DNA from: Axinella damicornis
Taxonomy: Eukaryota; Porifera; Demospongiae; Axinellida; Axinellidae
Assembly: GCA_963931865.1 (NCBI GenBank)
Contig: OZ007514.1
Coordinates: 12,581,928 to 12,645,927 of the forward strand
Reading direction: 5' to 3'
Length of the DNA: 64,000 nucleotides
Under the pieces are notes generated by a model, which saw only the letters and a program-made list of their open reading frames with translations, did no database searches and was not told the DNA's origin. The translations under genes and the position numbers were made by a program. This document shows, one piece after another, positions 32,000-43,981 of this stretch. Each line of letters starts with the position of its first letter. Position 1 is the stretch's first letter.

Positions 32000-32601
32000 C
32001 TGTATAAGAAAATTTACACAATGATCATAATGTACTTAGCAGAATGGTAACTAGTCATGTACTGAAATTTCATTGTGAAAGATTACTTCAACCGATCATC
32101 TGATTTCTAAGGCAAAATGCATTGTACGTAGCATGAAATAACTGTTAGAATGGTTGTTTCACAGCTATAGACTTATTTGACCATGCTGGAAATGCATCAG
32201 CACCTCTGGTTTCAGATCTTGAGTGGAACTTGAAAAGTCACTTTGGCCAATTAATTTTGTATACGTCCAAGACTTACCCATCTTTAATTTATCTTCGGAG
32301 CCTTCGACTTCCGGAAGTACTAGATTCCTGACCAGTAAAATCATCCCATCTCAGGAACGTCAATCTCTGCTACAAAACTATCAGATGGCTTTCCTACTGT
32401 CTTCCAGTAGCGTATAGTTCTCATACTGATTCTCGCATAACTTCTATCTGTACTGATATATTTTCCACATGACTAGTACTACTAGCTACAGATAATGTCA
32501 CGTTAAATAAGAAAATTACGGGATTTTATCAACTGCATATACCTACAATACACATGACAACACTGCCTCCCGTCCATTTGCGTATGGATTACTGAACTTA
32601 C

Positions 32602-32688
32602 TCAACAAATTCGATTGAAATGTGGGATTCCAGCTTCTCTGCTAATAGTGTAAGTCCTCGACCACCATGTATTTTGTTGCCCTTCAAA
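32602..32688 (-). CDS. Gene 2 LRR exon
   Basis: 87 bp, acceptor TGTTCAG, donor GTAAGT. Reads LKGNKIHGGRGLTL...ISIEFV. Confidence 0.75.
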   Translation of the reverse strand, partial: FEGQQNTWWSRTYTISREAGIPHFNRIC

Positions 32689-32749
32689 CTGAACACAGTG
32701 AAAAATACATTAAAATGGAACTGGGCCCAGACTTATGACCAGAACGTAC

Positions 32750-32839
32750 TTGAGATACTTCAATGAAGAGTTATTTTCAATCATTTTAGCCAGTGCTGCA
32801 GCTGCCGTAGTATACATCTGGATGGAATTGTAACTGAGA
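32750..32839 (-). CDS. Gene 2 LRR exon
   Basis: 90 bp, acceptor ACCACACAG, donor GTACGT. Reads LSYNSIQMYTTAAA...NSSLKYL. Confidence 0.78.
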
Positions 32840-32947
32840 CTGTGTGGTAGAAAATATGCATGCCATTGATGTACGCACAACTACCACGCTATAGCCATAC
32901 CATCACTGCATAAAAAATACAAGCTTCTTCAGGTGAGACAGTCTTAC

Positions 32948-33022
32948 TTCAGAAATATGATCTTGCTTGGAACTTCAGCAAGTGCAACCACTCCAAGATC
33001 TGTGATTGTGCCTCCACTTAGG
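32948..33022 (-). CDS. Gene 2 LRR exon (short)
   Basis: 75 bp, acceptor CACTTTCAG, donor GTAAGA. Reads LSGGTITDLGVVAL...SKIIFL, three residues shorter than the standard repeat. Confidence 0.72.
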
Positions 33023-33100
33023 CTGAAAGTGTATGATTTATGAATACTTCGACATTGTACATAGTGATTATAGAACACATAACATGCTGCTATTAGGTAT

Positions 33101-33974
33101 CCTCGTTCCCAGGCCCTGCCCAGCTTTACGTCGTTGCAGTATGGAAAATTGCGGGGCCGGGGAGAGCCTGAAATGTTTCCTCATGTGAGCATTATGTAAT
33201 CGACAAATGGCCAAAATTTCTGAACGAAAAAGCGAAGTTTTGCGTATTGTTCAACCAACTACCATAGATCCGGAAATTTTTGCGTTAAATATATTTCGCC
33301 TTTTAATTTTTCGTGTTGTCATCGCTCGAGCACATGCGCACACTGACGAAAATTAAACCACACGAAACGCATACGCGTACACGTGCGCATTCACGGGACC
33401 GGATACCATGTCACGCCATTGGAGAGGAGCTGGAGCGTCAGATCAGCGCAAGCGGGGGAATGCAACAGACACCCATGCCGTATCACTGCTAGAGAGGGAA
33501 CTGCCATCGGCTACTTACCTCAAAAGATTTCACCCGTCTGTCTCGGTCTGCAGTTCCAACTGCCTTCAGAAGTTCGCTTCCGCGATCACGCGCTTGGGCT
33601 GGTATAGAAGAGCTCAGTGATCTTCCAGGATCGGGAACACCATCGACAGGTTTCTGGTAGCGCAGCAGAGTCATACTTGTACTTTTCGTCGTAATGCAGT
33701 ATCAACGAAAATTAATTAGGGCGAAAATTTCCTGATCTACGGTACACGTTCAACAGTTGGTGTGTATGACAGTCGCCCTCCGCTAGCTAGATACATGCGG
33801 TAAGTTACCTCGTACCTTAGCTCTTCTTGCTGTTCTGAGCCCCAATTCGCCCACTTCAATTAAGTCCAATCTATACCTTTCTACCCTCGACGTCACACAC
33901 GTGAGGAAACATCATACCAGGCCGTCAGCGTTCTTTCGTGCAACCGAAAGCGGCGTGTGGGCCTGGGAACGAGG
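33101..33974. mobile_element. DNA transposon with CCTCGTTCCCAGGCC ends
   Basis: TIRs CCTCGTTCCCAGGCC and GGCCTGGGAACGAGG; flanks CTATTAGGTAT and CTATTAGGCAT suggest a target duplication of about 10 bases with one mismatch. Open frames inside (33383-33690) show no transposase motif. Inserted in an intron of gene 2. Confidence 0.65.
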
Positions 33975-34066
33975 CTAGCTATTAGGCATTGGTATACTTG
34001 ACTCCTAAAGAATGAGGGCAGCCAAATTTGATGCTGGACAGTCAATGAATATAGAGTATGTAGAAC

Positions 34067-34412
34067 CAGGAGCGCATGAGCCGCCAAAGGCGGCGAAGGA
34101 GCGTCCAACTCCACATGCCCCGCCTAGGACAAGTAGTAGCCCTTCACACCTCCAAAATTTCACCTTATACCGCAAGAGGCCATTACGTACGCAGTTGTAA
34201 GGATTGTGTGAAACCGAACTAAGTAGGTGTGAAATACAAATTGGCCTTTGTGCAGCCATAGTTGTACTAGAGCTAGCTGACTTACGCGGTACCGCAAAGG
34301 TCTTCCATATAGGGTATAAAGTTGTTATAAACCAAAAGGTGTGAGGGGCTACTACATGTCTTTACTAGTTGAACGCTCCTTTGCCGCCTTCGGCGGCTCA
34401 TGCGCTCCTGGT
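34067..34412. mobile_element. MITE with 40-bp TIRs
   Basis: Ends AGGAGCGCATGAGCCGCC...GGCGGCTCATGCGCTCCT and flanking GTAGAAC on both sides. A related mini-palindrome (CCAAGAGCGCAT...ATGCGCTCTTGG) lies at 34547-34605. Bases 34610-34927 show nothing else. Confidence 0.75.
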
Positions 34413-34927
34413 AGAACACAGTAAGGGACTCACTCCAGTGACCTCAGCTGTGAAGAACTGCACCTCAATAATATCTCAGGTAACACCCGAACATCATCAT
34501 TTTTTGAACCATTGAACCTGAGTAATAAAAGCATCATTTTGTCAGCCAAGAGCGCATGATGACATCATTGTTTTTTCCGCCGTGAAAAAATGCGCTCTTG
34601 GTCAGCATAAGAGTTGGTTGCAGCTTATACATTTACAGGCATGCATTAGGTAAGGGTGCAGGGAGGCCCACACCTACTGGAGACAATCTTGAAACCCCAC
34701 CATCAAGACTGAACGCCAACAAGACTGTCTAAATATCTGCATGCAATTTATGTGCATTTATATGAAGGAAGTTCTATAATTATTACACAAAATTGGCCTG
34801 ATTCTATTTCCATTATGCTCCAGCTTGGGCCCAAGGTACAGTTACAGTAATTGTATGCTAGTGATTGATCACAAAGTAAATAAGGTTGTCATCGTTCAGC
34901 ATGTACTTGATTATTAGCTATCCTAAT

Positions 34928-35447
34928 TACCGTATTTCCACGATCAAACGCCGCACTTGATTAGTGGCCGCCCTCGAATAATAGCCGCACCCCCGGAAGG
35001 TCTGAACAAAATAAACGCCGCCCTTGTTTAGTAGCCGCGGCTAGTATTCGAACGGTCGGTGATCGATTGAAGCGCTTTGTCTAGCCCTTGAGGACCGTGA
35101 CAGTTTCGCTGTGAGCGTGAAGAGAGGAGAACTGATTATTGTTCATATTCCCTGAGAGCTGTCTAAGCATTTGGCATTTTCTGAGGTCGAGGCACGGGGG
35201 GCAAGCGACGTGTAACCAGCGAAATCTTTCGTGACAGTAATGGCTTTTGCGTTTTCTGTTTTGTCGGGATGGTTATGACAGTACTGCACTGCCTACACGG
35301 TGCTCCAAAGCCTCCAATCCGTTTTCTCGTTTCCTTGAGTTTAATAAATGCCACCTTTGATTAGTGGCCGCCCTCGAATAGTAGCCGCAGTAAATCGCGT
35401 GATGAAATAAATTGTAGCCGCGGCGTTTTGATCGCGGAAATACGGTA
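34928..35447. mobile_element. MITE with TACCGTATTTCC TIRs
   Basis: Ends TACCGTATTTCCACGATCAA and TTGATCGCGGAAATACGGTA are inverted copies; internal GTGGCCGCCCTCGAATA occurs near both ends. TA target duplication fits the Tc1/mariner superfamily. Confidence 0.75.
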
Positions 35448-35551
35448 TGCCCAGAACTACATTAGGTAAAGTTATGGGAGTTCTTTTATTCTGGTCTGAT
35501 TTTATTGTTCAGGCTGGTAACATCATATAAAAAGAGTTGTGCACAACTCAC

Positions 35552-35632
35552 TGTAAAGTCGTCAATGAGCTGCTTAGTTGCATCATCTTGGTGACAGCAG
35601 ACAGAACAAACTGTGATTTTCCACCTGTCAAT
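35552..35632 (-). CDS. Gene 2 LRR exon
   Basis: 81 bp, acceptor TGTTTCAG, donor GTGAGT. Reads LTGGKSQFVLSAVT...SSLTTL, related to the 87-bp MDNIR type. Confidence 0.72.
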
Positions 35633-35782
35633 CTGAAACACAGACAATTATAGCATATTGAGGCAAAGACAGTAAACCTGTCACCAAATAGTTGATCTTT
35701 ACGTGAGCTGTTATAGCATGGCAGGCAGTTCAACATCTCATCTTTTACACTAACCATAGCATTCAATCTTTCACAGACTCAC

Positions 35783-35857
35783 CTCAAGCTCCTCAATGAT
35801 GTGCTTACTTCTATAAACACGAATTCTCCTTCACCATATATTGAACTATCGCTGACA
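35783..35857 (-). CDS. Gene 2 LRR exon (short)
   Basis: 75 bp, acceptor TTTCCCAG, donor GTGAGT. Reads VSDSSIYGEGEFVF...TSLRSL. Confidence 0.7.
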
Positions 35858-35955
35858 CTGGGAAAGATTATTAAATGGACTGGGACTGATTACTGCGATT
35901 ACTAAACTCTGGGACACTGTTCACGGAACAGAAGTCAGATGGACTACAAACTCAC

Positions 35956-36039
35956 TCCAATTTCTCCAAAGAATGATTGTGCTGTAAAGCCTCCACTAAT
36001 ACACATGCTCCAGCGTTGGACATTCTAGTGCTGTGCAGT
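35956..36039 (-). CDS. Gene 2 LRR exon
   Basis: 84 bp, acceptor CACTACAG, donor GTGAGT. Reads LHSTRMSNAGACVL...NHSLEKL. A short LRR scrap (ALAEALQK-like) without splice sites lies near 36147. Confidence 0.75.
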
Positions 36040-36417
36040 CTGTAGTGAAGGAACAGCACAGTTAGTAACTTAGAGAACTGCATGTGCAGACAGAATCAGG
36101 AAACATAAATGGGAAAACTTAAAGCCCTACAGAAACGGTTACTTTTGTAAAGCCTCTGCTAGAGCACGTTCCTGCACAAGATATAATTATTGATATTGCT
36201 TACATTTCAAACAAGTAGTACCAAAGATTCAGTAATAGCAAAGTATGAGATTCCATAGAGAGATCTGTTTGGTGCGTTGTTGTTTATTGTGAGTAAAAAG
36301 TTAAATTGTGTCCCTTTACTGTAACTGAGACTGTAAAGGAGATTACATCATACCACTATTAAACTGCAGTGGCATGCACGGCATACACCATGAGCACAAT
36401 GGAATGCAGTGGCTGAC

Positions 36418-36501
36418 CTCAAATTCTGCAGTGACTGGTTCACCTTCAGAGCATCTGCCAGCATGCCAACTCCTTTGTCGGTTATTCCATTACCATCAAG
36501 A
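36418..36501 (-). CDS. Gene 2 LRR exon
   Basis: 84 bp, GTCAGC donor. Reads LDGNGITDKGVGML...NQSLQNL. Confidence 0.8.
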
Positions 36502-36576
36502 CTGTAAAGCAGATGAAAATAATTATACCACTAATGACAGAGGCATGTACCGTTGGCATGCATGACATATATAGAC

Positions 36577-36641
36577 TTCAAATTCTTCAGTGACCGACTG
36601 GCTTTCAGAGCATTAGCCAGCATGCCAGCTCCATTGTCAGT
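36577..36641 (-). pseudogene. LRR exon truncated by a TIR element
   Basis: Sixty-five bases of a standard LRR exon (TTCAAATTCTTCAGTGACCG... to CCATTGTCAGTTA) stop where the element at 36642 begins. The missing acceptor-side 19 bases are not found on the far side, where intron-like TAAAGGAGATGAAAA follows. The exon therefore has no acceptor. Confidence 0.78.
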
Positions 36642-37527
36642 TACTGTATAGCGGGGAAATTTGGCTGGAATTAAATTTGGCGATTTCAGCCAAAACGCCG
36701 TATTTTTTCATATGGCAAATTTGACGATCCTCGACATGAATGACGTAGCGGCAATGACGTAAGCCTCAGTGTGAGGCGCTAGGCGCTAGGCGAACTGAAC
36801 ATGTATCGATTGAGTGCGACCAGTTAGTTACCAGCTAGCCATGGAGACCTTCGAAGTAGAGAGATGTGTCAGAGGCTATCACGTTTTCCATACAGTTTGG
36901 AGCCCCACCGGTGATGCGCTCGAGCGCAATCGTTGGCCACGTCCCTCACACACTCGTTAACGGTTTGTACCTTCCCGGAGAGAGAGGAATCCCCGATGTC
37001 GCATTCTCTTGGGAGTATACAGTTGTCTTTTCTGAAATACTGGTACAGTGCCATAATCGTATTGTGATAGACTAGGCCTGAGCTTGCGCGGTAGACCACG
37101 GTGATTGAGCAATGAGGAGAGAATACCACTGAGGACTGACAACTGACAACTGACAACAATACACAGCTCACAGGTGCTTTAAATACTCCTACAAAACCAC
37201 AAATGATCCTCAACAGAACCACACAGGAAAACCACAGGGAAAATATTACTCATTCAACTCAAAGATAGAAAAGAGGTGTTAAAGAAAACATTCCTGTCAG
37301 CATAAAAAACCACTACATCCTGTGAGTACAAATAAGAACATGCAAATAACCAGTCCATTACACGTACGTACGTATGTGTATTACTAATGTGCGCGTGCAT
37401 ACCCAAGTGGCCGGCTGGGGTGGGGGTTTAATATTGGCGGAATTTAATTGCACTGCCAAATCGCCCAATTAAACCGACCCCGACCCCCCCCCCCCCCCCC
37501 CCCGCCAAATTTTCCCGCTACACGGTA
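36642..37527. mobile_element. TIR element inserted in an LRR exon
   Basis: Ends TACTGTATAGCGGGGAAATT and AATTTTCCCGCTACACGGTA are inverted copies. Internal poly-C run near 37487. A second related tract, ATATTGGCGGAATTTAATTG, precedes the right end. TA at both borders fits Tc1/mariner-type insertion. Confidence 0.8.
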
Positions 37528-37565
37528 TTCTATAAAGGAGATGAAAAATATACCACCACTGGCAT

Positions 37566-37636
37566 GTGACTGGTTCACCTTTAGAGCCTTTGCCAGCATG
37601 CCAGCTCCTTTGTCAGTTATTTGATTGTGATCAAGA
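37566..37636 (-). pseudogene. LRR exon lacking its donor side
   Basis: Acceptor side is intact (LDHNQITDKGAGMLAKALKV) but the 3' part after NQSx is replaced by unrelated sequence with no donor. An even shorter copy of the same exon lies at about 54836-54870, at the start of the third duplicon. Confidence 0.75.
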
Positions 37637-39223
37637 CTGTGTAACATATGAAATTGTACTATGGCTAGACTAAACATCGCCAGTTGAGTATACACGTAAA
37701 CCACTCTGTACCCGAAGTATAAACACACACAGGGAGGTGTACAGACTCATCAGTGGCATACCACCAGGAGCAGCCACGGACAAACCCGGACAGGACCGAC
37801 CGGAAGTAGTAATTAATGTTTTCACGTGTATAGAAATCAGCATAGTAAATTGTGAAGTAGACGCTGCCATGTGCAGGGAACCGGAGAACAGTGTAGTTGC
37901 TCAGTACTTTGGAACCATAGGAGCGCTAGTGAGGTAGCTGTGGCTACCGTTGCGGGTCCAAGTCTGCCAACACCAATGACCCCAAATTCGAGGATGACTC
38001 GGATGCAACCAGGCAGTTGCTGACATTTCATGGTGCTAGGGAAGTCAGAGAGTTGAGCTAAGCGAGTGTGAGTACTCTCTACTACGTACAATGAGATTCG
38101 AGGACTAGCTATTCTACTGTCTGTCAGACTCGCCCCATGCTCTGCTTGAAATAAACGCTAAGTACAAATGCAGTCGCACAAGACTCCACCAACAGCGCAG
38201 CTGCCTCTAAGTGCGAAGTTTGTGCAAAACATCCGAGTGCATCCAAGTCTAGTCTTTCAGCTACGTCGCTACAATTACTAACTAGAAGAATGCATGACAT
38301 TGTGGGGCGAGCCTGAGCGATTGTATATGCAGAACATGGAGCATTTGCATGTGTCATCGGAATGCAACTGAGAATAGCGCGTCATCAGGCCGTTACACAA
38401 ACTGACAGACATTTGCACAATATGCACTCATGCACAACACAGGAACTGTGAGTCTGGTTAGCTGAAGCAGTAGTATGTCACCCACAGCTTAAGCCAACAA
38501 TGGCAACATGCAGGATGCTTGAAGACTCCATCACAAATTACAGATCATACACAAATTGCACTATTATGATGATCCTAAGAACTAGTCTTGTTCCCAGACC
38601 CTCCAGCAGTCACGTTACGGACACCTCAATAGAACAGACTATTACACAGCACGGTTGACAAAAGCCTGAGATGGCCACGAAATCTATTGCGACAGTTGAA
38701 AACAGGCTACAAGACAAGGTTTCACTATGTACGAGACTATTACCATAGGCCGTCTGCTTGATTGCCTACGTCATTGGCATTCTGCCATCAGATCTCAAAT
38801 CCGAGAGCGACCCCGTGCACCCTTCGTGACAAGAAATGTAGCTCAGAACACCAGACCCTCTTTCCTCGCACATGCGGGAGGGTTTGGGCACAAGACTACT
38901 TAAGAATGTGGCATGCGTGTGAGATGTGCAGGGAAAGTGGATTGCAAAATAAGATACACGGCATGACGTACAATACGTTATAATCATATAATTATGTGAG
39001 GCTCGCTCAGGCTCGCCTCAATTAACATATTTTGCTATTTTACTTCCGATCCGGTTCAGTCCGGTCTGGGTTTTCTCCGCGGCCACTGGGAACAGGATCA
39101 ATCCAGTCATAGTGTGGCGGACAATACTTCATTGTGTCAACTGAGTCATAAACTAGGCACCATACACTGTGAATTGTAATCATGTCACAATCTGCAGTGT
39201 CGCTATATACAGCCGTCGCTGTA

Positions 39224-40089
39224 GCGTAAGTCATCGATTGTCGACCACTACCAATTGTCGACCACGCATTTTCACCAATTGTCGACCGGATGTAACACCA
39301 AAGGTGCGCGGATATTGTGTAGTATACGGTAGCGCGCCACGTTCCCGCCTCATAGTGCTAGCTAAGCAAATTTTGTGTGTAGCTCTAGCTAGCTAGTAGA
39401 GAAGTCGCGATGCCAAAGCTGGCCATGGGAAAGAGATCACGGTCCGCAAAGTCTTGCTGGAAGGCTCGCAAGCGAAGTAAGCTGGACAATGAAAACGCCC
39501 CACCACCTAGCTGCTGTCGAACGAGGAAGCTAAAACAGTGGAGCGATGAATCGATGATAACCGCCATGGATGCCGTCAAAAGGGGGTAAACCGAGCAGCA
39601 GAGCAGTTCAATGTACATTTGTAATGTTTGCAGTTCAGTTTTCTGTTGATGTGGTGTGTGAGCCTATGTATTGGTTGTGCATTATTGTACATAACTCTGC
39701 TATTAGTCTTTGAATTTGTACCATTTCTTTTGTTGAGTGTGTGCTGACCCATGGGTTTGACTCTGATTCACTTTGTTATACTTGCTGGTATGCATGGTAG
39801 TCCAAGTCCAGTTGTTTTGTAACTCTATTTCAGTAGTGGTCGACAATAGGTATATGTAAATAAGGCTAAGGTCGACAACAGGTACGGGTGGTCGACAATA
39901 CGGTAATCATACGCGTTCCGAATCAGCGATGTGAAGTAGGCGGTGTTGAAATACAGGAAATGACACTTACCTTAATGTAGACTCCAATTGACGCTCTACC
40001 GATTGATCTTTGTCCCGAGTTCGTCAGTGTGACGGTTCGAATTTTACGTGACCCGAAAGCTTAAGTGGTCGACTATAGGTGAGTTACGC
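39224..40089. mobile_element. pogo/Tigger-like non-autonomous element
   Basis: Absent from the matching site in duplicon B (49244), so boundaries are exact. TIRs GCGTAAGTCATCGATTGTCG and, from the other end, GCGTAACTCACCTATAGTCG; flanked by TA. GTCGACCA motifs are repeated near both ends. It carries the start of a transposase gene (see 39410). Confidence 0.85.
39410..39589 (+). pseudogene. N-terminus of a pogo-like transposase (psq-type HTH)
   Basis: Sixty codons: MPKLAMGKRSRSAKSCWKAR then RKLKQWSDESMITAMDAVKR and a stop. KLKQWS-x-ESM-x-x-AMDAV is the start of a CENP-B/psq-type helix-turn-helix. The frame is lost at a GGGGG run; one base later it would continue VNRAAEQFNV, the expected next helix, so a frameshift is likely. 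No DDE catalytic part remains. Confidence 0.65.
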
Positions 40090-40259
40090 TACCTCTGAAT
40101 TTCTTGATCATATTAAAATGCTGCAATAGTACAAACCAATTAGTGTATGCAATTGAGCTTATACACAAGATTGTTTTGATAGACCAGGAGCGCACACATA
40201 CTATTAACTACATACCGCCGGCATGCATGACATAGACCAAGTATAATACAGTGACTGAC

Positions 40260-40343
40260 CTCAAATTTACCAGTGACTGGTTCACCTTCAGAGCATCTGC
40301 CAGCATGCCAGCTCCTTTGTCTCTTATGCTTTTACCATCAAGA
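40260..40343 (-). CDS. Gene 2 LRR exon, duplicon A
   Basis: 84 bp, GTCAGT donor. Reads LDGKSIRDKGAGML...NQSLVNL. Confidence 0.82.
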
Positions 40344-40409
40344 CTGCAACAATTGAAGAACATACCGATAACTACAATGGCACATACAGAGTGCAATGCA
40401 GTGACTGAC

Positions 40410-40493
40410 CTCAAACTCTCCAGTGACTTGTTCACCTTTAGAGCCTTTGCCAGTATGCCAAATCCTTTGTCAGTTATTCCATTGCCATCAAGA
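40410..40493 (-). CDS. Gene 2 LRR exon, duplicon A
   Basis: 84 bp. Reads LDGNGITDKGFGIL...NKSLESL; the LESL ending marks a second subtype that alternates with the QNL subtype. Confidence 0.82.
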
Positions 40494-40578
40494 CTGTAAC
40501 ATGAAAATATACCATACCTACTGCTGACACCAACTACAGCTGACATCAAAGTCTGCAGTGACTTAAACTTATGCTTAC

Positions 40579-40659
40579 CACAGGGTTGTCAAAGTTGCAT
40601 TCTGTAACGCTTCAGCCACAGCAGTCATTCCATCAACACCAATCACGTTATTACGCAGG
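40579..40659 (-). CDS. Gene 2 LRR exon (81 bp), duplicon A
   Basis: Acceptor CATTCATCCAG, donor GTAAGC. Reads LRNNVIGVDGMTAV...ATLTTL. Counterpart of gene 1 exon 451-531. Confidence 0.8.
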
Positions 40660-41453
40660 CTGGATGAATGAGTGATAGAGCATTCTACCCCCATTCTACT
40701 TATGATTCTACTCCCATTCTAACCAGGAACCTATCTCTAGCTATAAAGCACCACTTCCAACGCGAACTGCGCTCCACACAGACGGATTACAATAACACTC
40801 TGCGCGAATGTACAGAGGGTTATTGTAATCCATCAACGGTCCACCTCAACAACAGTTACATTCCAGGGAAGGATGGTTATTATAAAGGGTTATGTTTTAC
40901 AGTTTTTGAGAGATTTTTCGTATATTGCGTGTCCATGTTATCTCGTCAACTGACTCTATGATGGTGGCCAATCATCATGGGCAAATTATTGTAGTATTAT
41001 GGTCCTTTTATGGATATCTATCTGGCTGTGAACCTGATAGAAGTCAAGGTTGTTTCATATCATTGGCCCACTGCTAGCTACCAAGGAATACGTGTGTTGA
41101 TGTAAAAATTAACTTAGTAATAAGCCATCATTATTAACCTGAAAGGGGTGGAGCGAGGAAATAGATAATAGGAAGTAGCTGAAATAATGGCGAAAAGAAC
41201 TGCCTTGACTTGTATCAGGTACAGAAACGTCCATATGATATGTTCATGGTTTTGCACGCCTTAGCTAACCTGCTTGGAGACATTTTCTGCGGACAGACAG
41301 ACACATTGAAGGCAATGCTTTATTCCTGCTGCGTATGTACACACGGGGTAATGACATTGAAACATGGCTGCGATACTCTAAACCTACGTGCTATATTACA
41401 CTACGACTGTTGTTTCACAACAGAAAGGTTATATTGTTAAAAAAAGATCTTAC

Positions 41454-41540
41454 CTCAAAGTCGTCAATGAATTCCTGACTTGCATCACCTTGGTAACTGC
41501 AGATACTATGTACCCACAATCACACCTGATATTATCCATC
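41454..41540 (-). CDS. Gene 2 LRR exon (87 bp), duplicon A
   Basis: Donor GTAAGA. Reads MDNIRCDCGYIVSA...RNSLTTL. Confidence 0.75.
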
Positions 41541-41702
41541 CTGAAAATGAGTGTTGCACACCATTGTAAACACAAATCTGATACCTTAGTCACTAAGAAT
41601 ATGCCCCTTGTGTCCCCACAGGAAGAAATTATGTGCCTACTGATAATGAGGCGTAGAAGTCTACTTACTTTTGAACAAATAACAACTGCACTTCAATAAG
41701 AA

Positions 41703-42225
41703 TCATAGAGTCGGTAGACTCTATATGTAGGGATACAACGGACACGCAATTGAAGCTAATACAAAAAAATCTTCCCAAATGTCTCCAAATCTCAAAAACG
41801 AGTGGCAAATAAGCCTTTATGACAACTTACTATTCGTCTTCGAGTGTTTTCCAGGCCCAGAAGACTCCCAGTGTCGTGAATAACCGTCGCGAAAGTACTG
41901 CGCCAAACAGCCAAAATCGGTTTTCTTCTTCTTCTTCTACGTTCTTCTTCTTTCTTCAGACGGGCTAGTTCAAATTTGGCTGACTCCCTCACGACGGTGT
42001 TTGCACAAAACAGCAGCATTTTACAATGAGCAGTGCACGACCCCATCGCTTTTTGGCTACTTCGAAGTCTCACGAGGCGCTTAAAACCGCCCACTCGATA
42101 ACTATGGCTTCATGTGCGACGCCATTTTCTTCATATGTGCGCATGCGTAGAGCAACTTTGAACTTTGAACTCAAAATTGTGTACTGTGTGCGGAGTGAAT
42201 TCTATCAAGTATGCTGCTATAAAAA
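41703..42225. repeat. Dispersed repeat R1, copy 2
   Basis: Starts ATAGAGTCGGTAGACTCTAT and includes the CTT microsatellite and GTTTGCACAAAACAGCAGCA tract of copy 1. Bases 42230-42850 show nothing else I can support. Confidence 0.6.
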
Positions 42226-42849
42226 ATGAGGCAAACAAGTGTAAACAAGTGAGTCTTTAAAAGACTTGATGTGTCTCGGCACGACTTGCAATTGGTATCA
42301 GCTAGAATCATGCAGAGGACATGGCAGCTGCTTAACCCTTTATTATGACTGCTAGCTATGACAGCTTAAGTGAGCGTCAATATCCTTGGAGGTTCTGTGT
42401 GAGCAAGGGGTGGGTCAGGAATGTTCACCCAAAGGGTGAAAGCAGTATGGTCGTGTCTGGGCTTGATGTTTAGTCAACACCTTGGTCAATTCTTTCAGCA
42501 CTTATCTATAGGCCTATAGCTAGCTAGCTAGAGCTGAGTGAGCTTTAGTATGCACTTGGGATGGCTGAGTGCAGCACACTGGATGGGTGAGTATTCATTG
42601 TCCTGAATTAAGTATTAGAGCTACCTAGCAGCAGTCTTGGTAAGAGGATTCATGAGCAGCCATGCAAACCCATAATCATTTTTGAAGATCTACTTGCAGG
42701 TTATAAATACGTTTGACACCCTGTTAAGGGTGTAGAGCATGCATGCATGCAGCACTTGCGCGGGCGCATTGCGAAAAGTGACGTACGTACCACGTACGTA
42801 CCATGTACCTACGCATCCAGCACTGTGTCTCGGCACTTCGGTGCCGAGA

Positions 42850-43092
42850 CAAAAACATTAAAAATGCATGGAGGGATAACAGAACAGCAAAAAGTATGAA
42901 AACAAGCAGGGATGATGGCATAAAACAGTTCAGTATACAACACCCTACATACTTTTCTCACTATACAATTATGTGGAAAGATATGTAAGATGGTGTTGTA
43001 TACTGAACTGTTTTATGCCATCATCCTTGCTTGTTTTCATACTTTTTGCTGTTCTATTATCCCTACATCTCCATACATTTTTAATGTTTTTT
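42850..43092. mobile_element. Foldback MITE, copy 2
   Basis: Long inverted arms sharing ATGATGGCATAAAACAGTTC with copy 1 at 4761, loop near 42960-42985. Outer ends ACATTAAAAATGCATGGAGG and CTCCATACATTTTTAATGTT. Confidence 0.75.
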
Positions 43093-43271
43093 ACACTTGT
43101 TATAAATTAGCTATAGCTTTCGAATCCACTCCTGAAAATGGCAGAGTTTCTGGAAGAAGACTTCAGCACTTGATATCAAGTAGCTTGGGACAAGAGCCAA
43201 GCCTGCGCCTAATGAGAATGTGCTACTACGGTATGGAAGTAAATGATATCTGGTCTCATTCCCAGACCATA

Positions 43272-43981
43272 TACCGTAGTCTCTCGAAAATACGCCCATG
43301 GGCGATGAATTTAGAATCTGCTCAAAGAGGGGGATGGGCGTATTTTCGAGGACCCCTCTCCCGAAAATAGGCCCACCCTTGACTCGAAAGTAGGCCCACC
43401 CAATTCGAAAGTAGGCCCACCCAAGTACATGCGTATACGAGTGCAATACTGCAACAAACATTCTAGCAAGGCTTAACTACTATTAGTCCCGGAGTTTCTT
43501 GGTGAGCAGGAACAATCTCTCCGCGTGTGAGTAGCTACAGGAATAGCAAACAAGACACAGCAGGAGTGCTTGAATGACGTAGAGTGCGCAGACTATCTTC
43601 GGGACTTGCCGATTGCTGCTGCTTCCGAGAAATCCGTAGTGCGCTGCTAGTGCTAAGCTAGCTACATGTAGGCGATTGCACACGCAAAGACACAAACATG
43701 CAATGCACAGCGCGTGCATGGTCTCATGTCATGCACTCAGTACACAGCTGATTATGCAATGGCATGCAACATAATAAAATTCATTGCAAATAGCACTGCG
43801 ATAGCCAGCCTTCATTTCTTAGTCCAACCTCTTTGACAGTGCTTCTTCCGAAGCTATTCAAGTGCGAGTTAATAGGGTGGGCGTACTTTCAAGTAATAAA
43901 TGACCCTTTGCAACAACTTGTCGCGAAAAAGGGGGGTGGGCGTATTTTCGAGGGTGGGCGTATTTTCGAGAGACTACGGTA
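43272..43981. mobile_element. MITE with TACCGTAGTCTCTCGAAAAT ends, private to duplicon A
   Basis: Perfect inverted ends of about 25 bases; TA at both borders; the equivalent site in duplicons B and C is empty (CAGACCATCTATAT). Internal repeats of TCGAAAGTAGGCCCACC. Confidence 0.85.

Noticed and set aside
34420..34475. Possible LRR exon ending at a GTGAGT donor near 34433
   Set aside because: No convincing acceptor in phase 2 and no LRR pattern in the 30-45 bases upstream.
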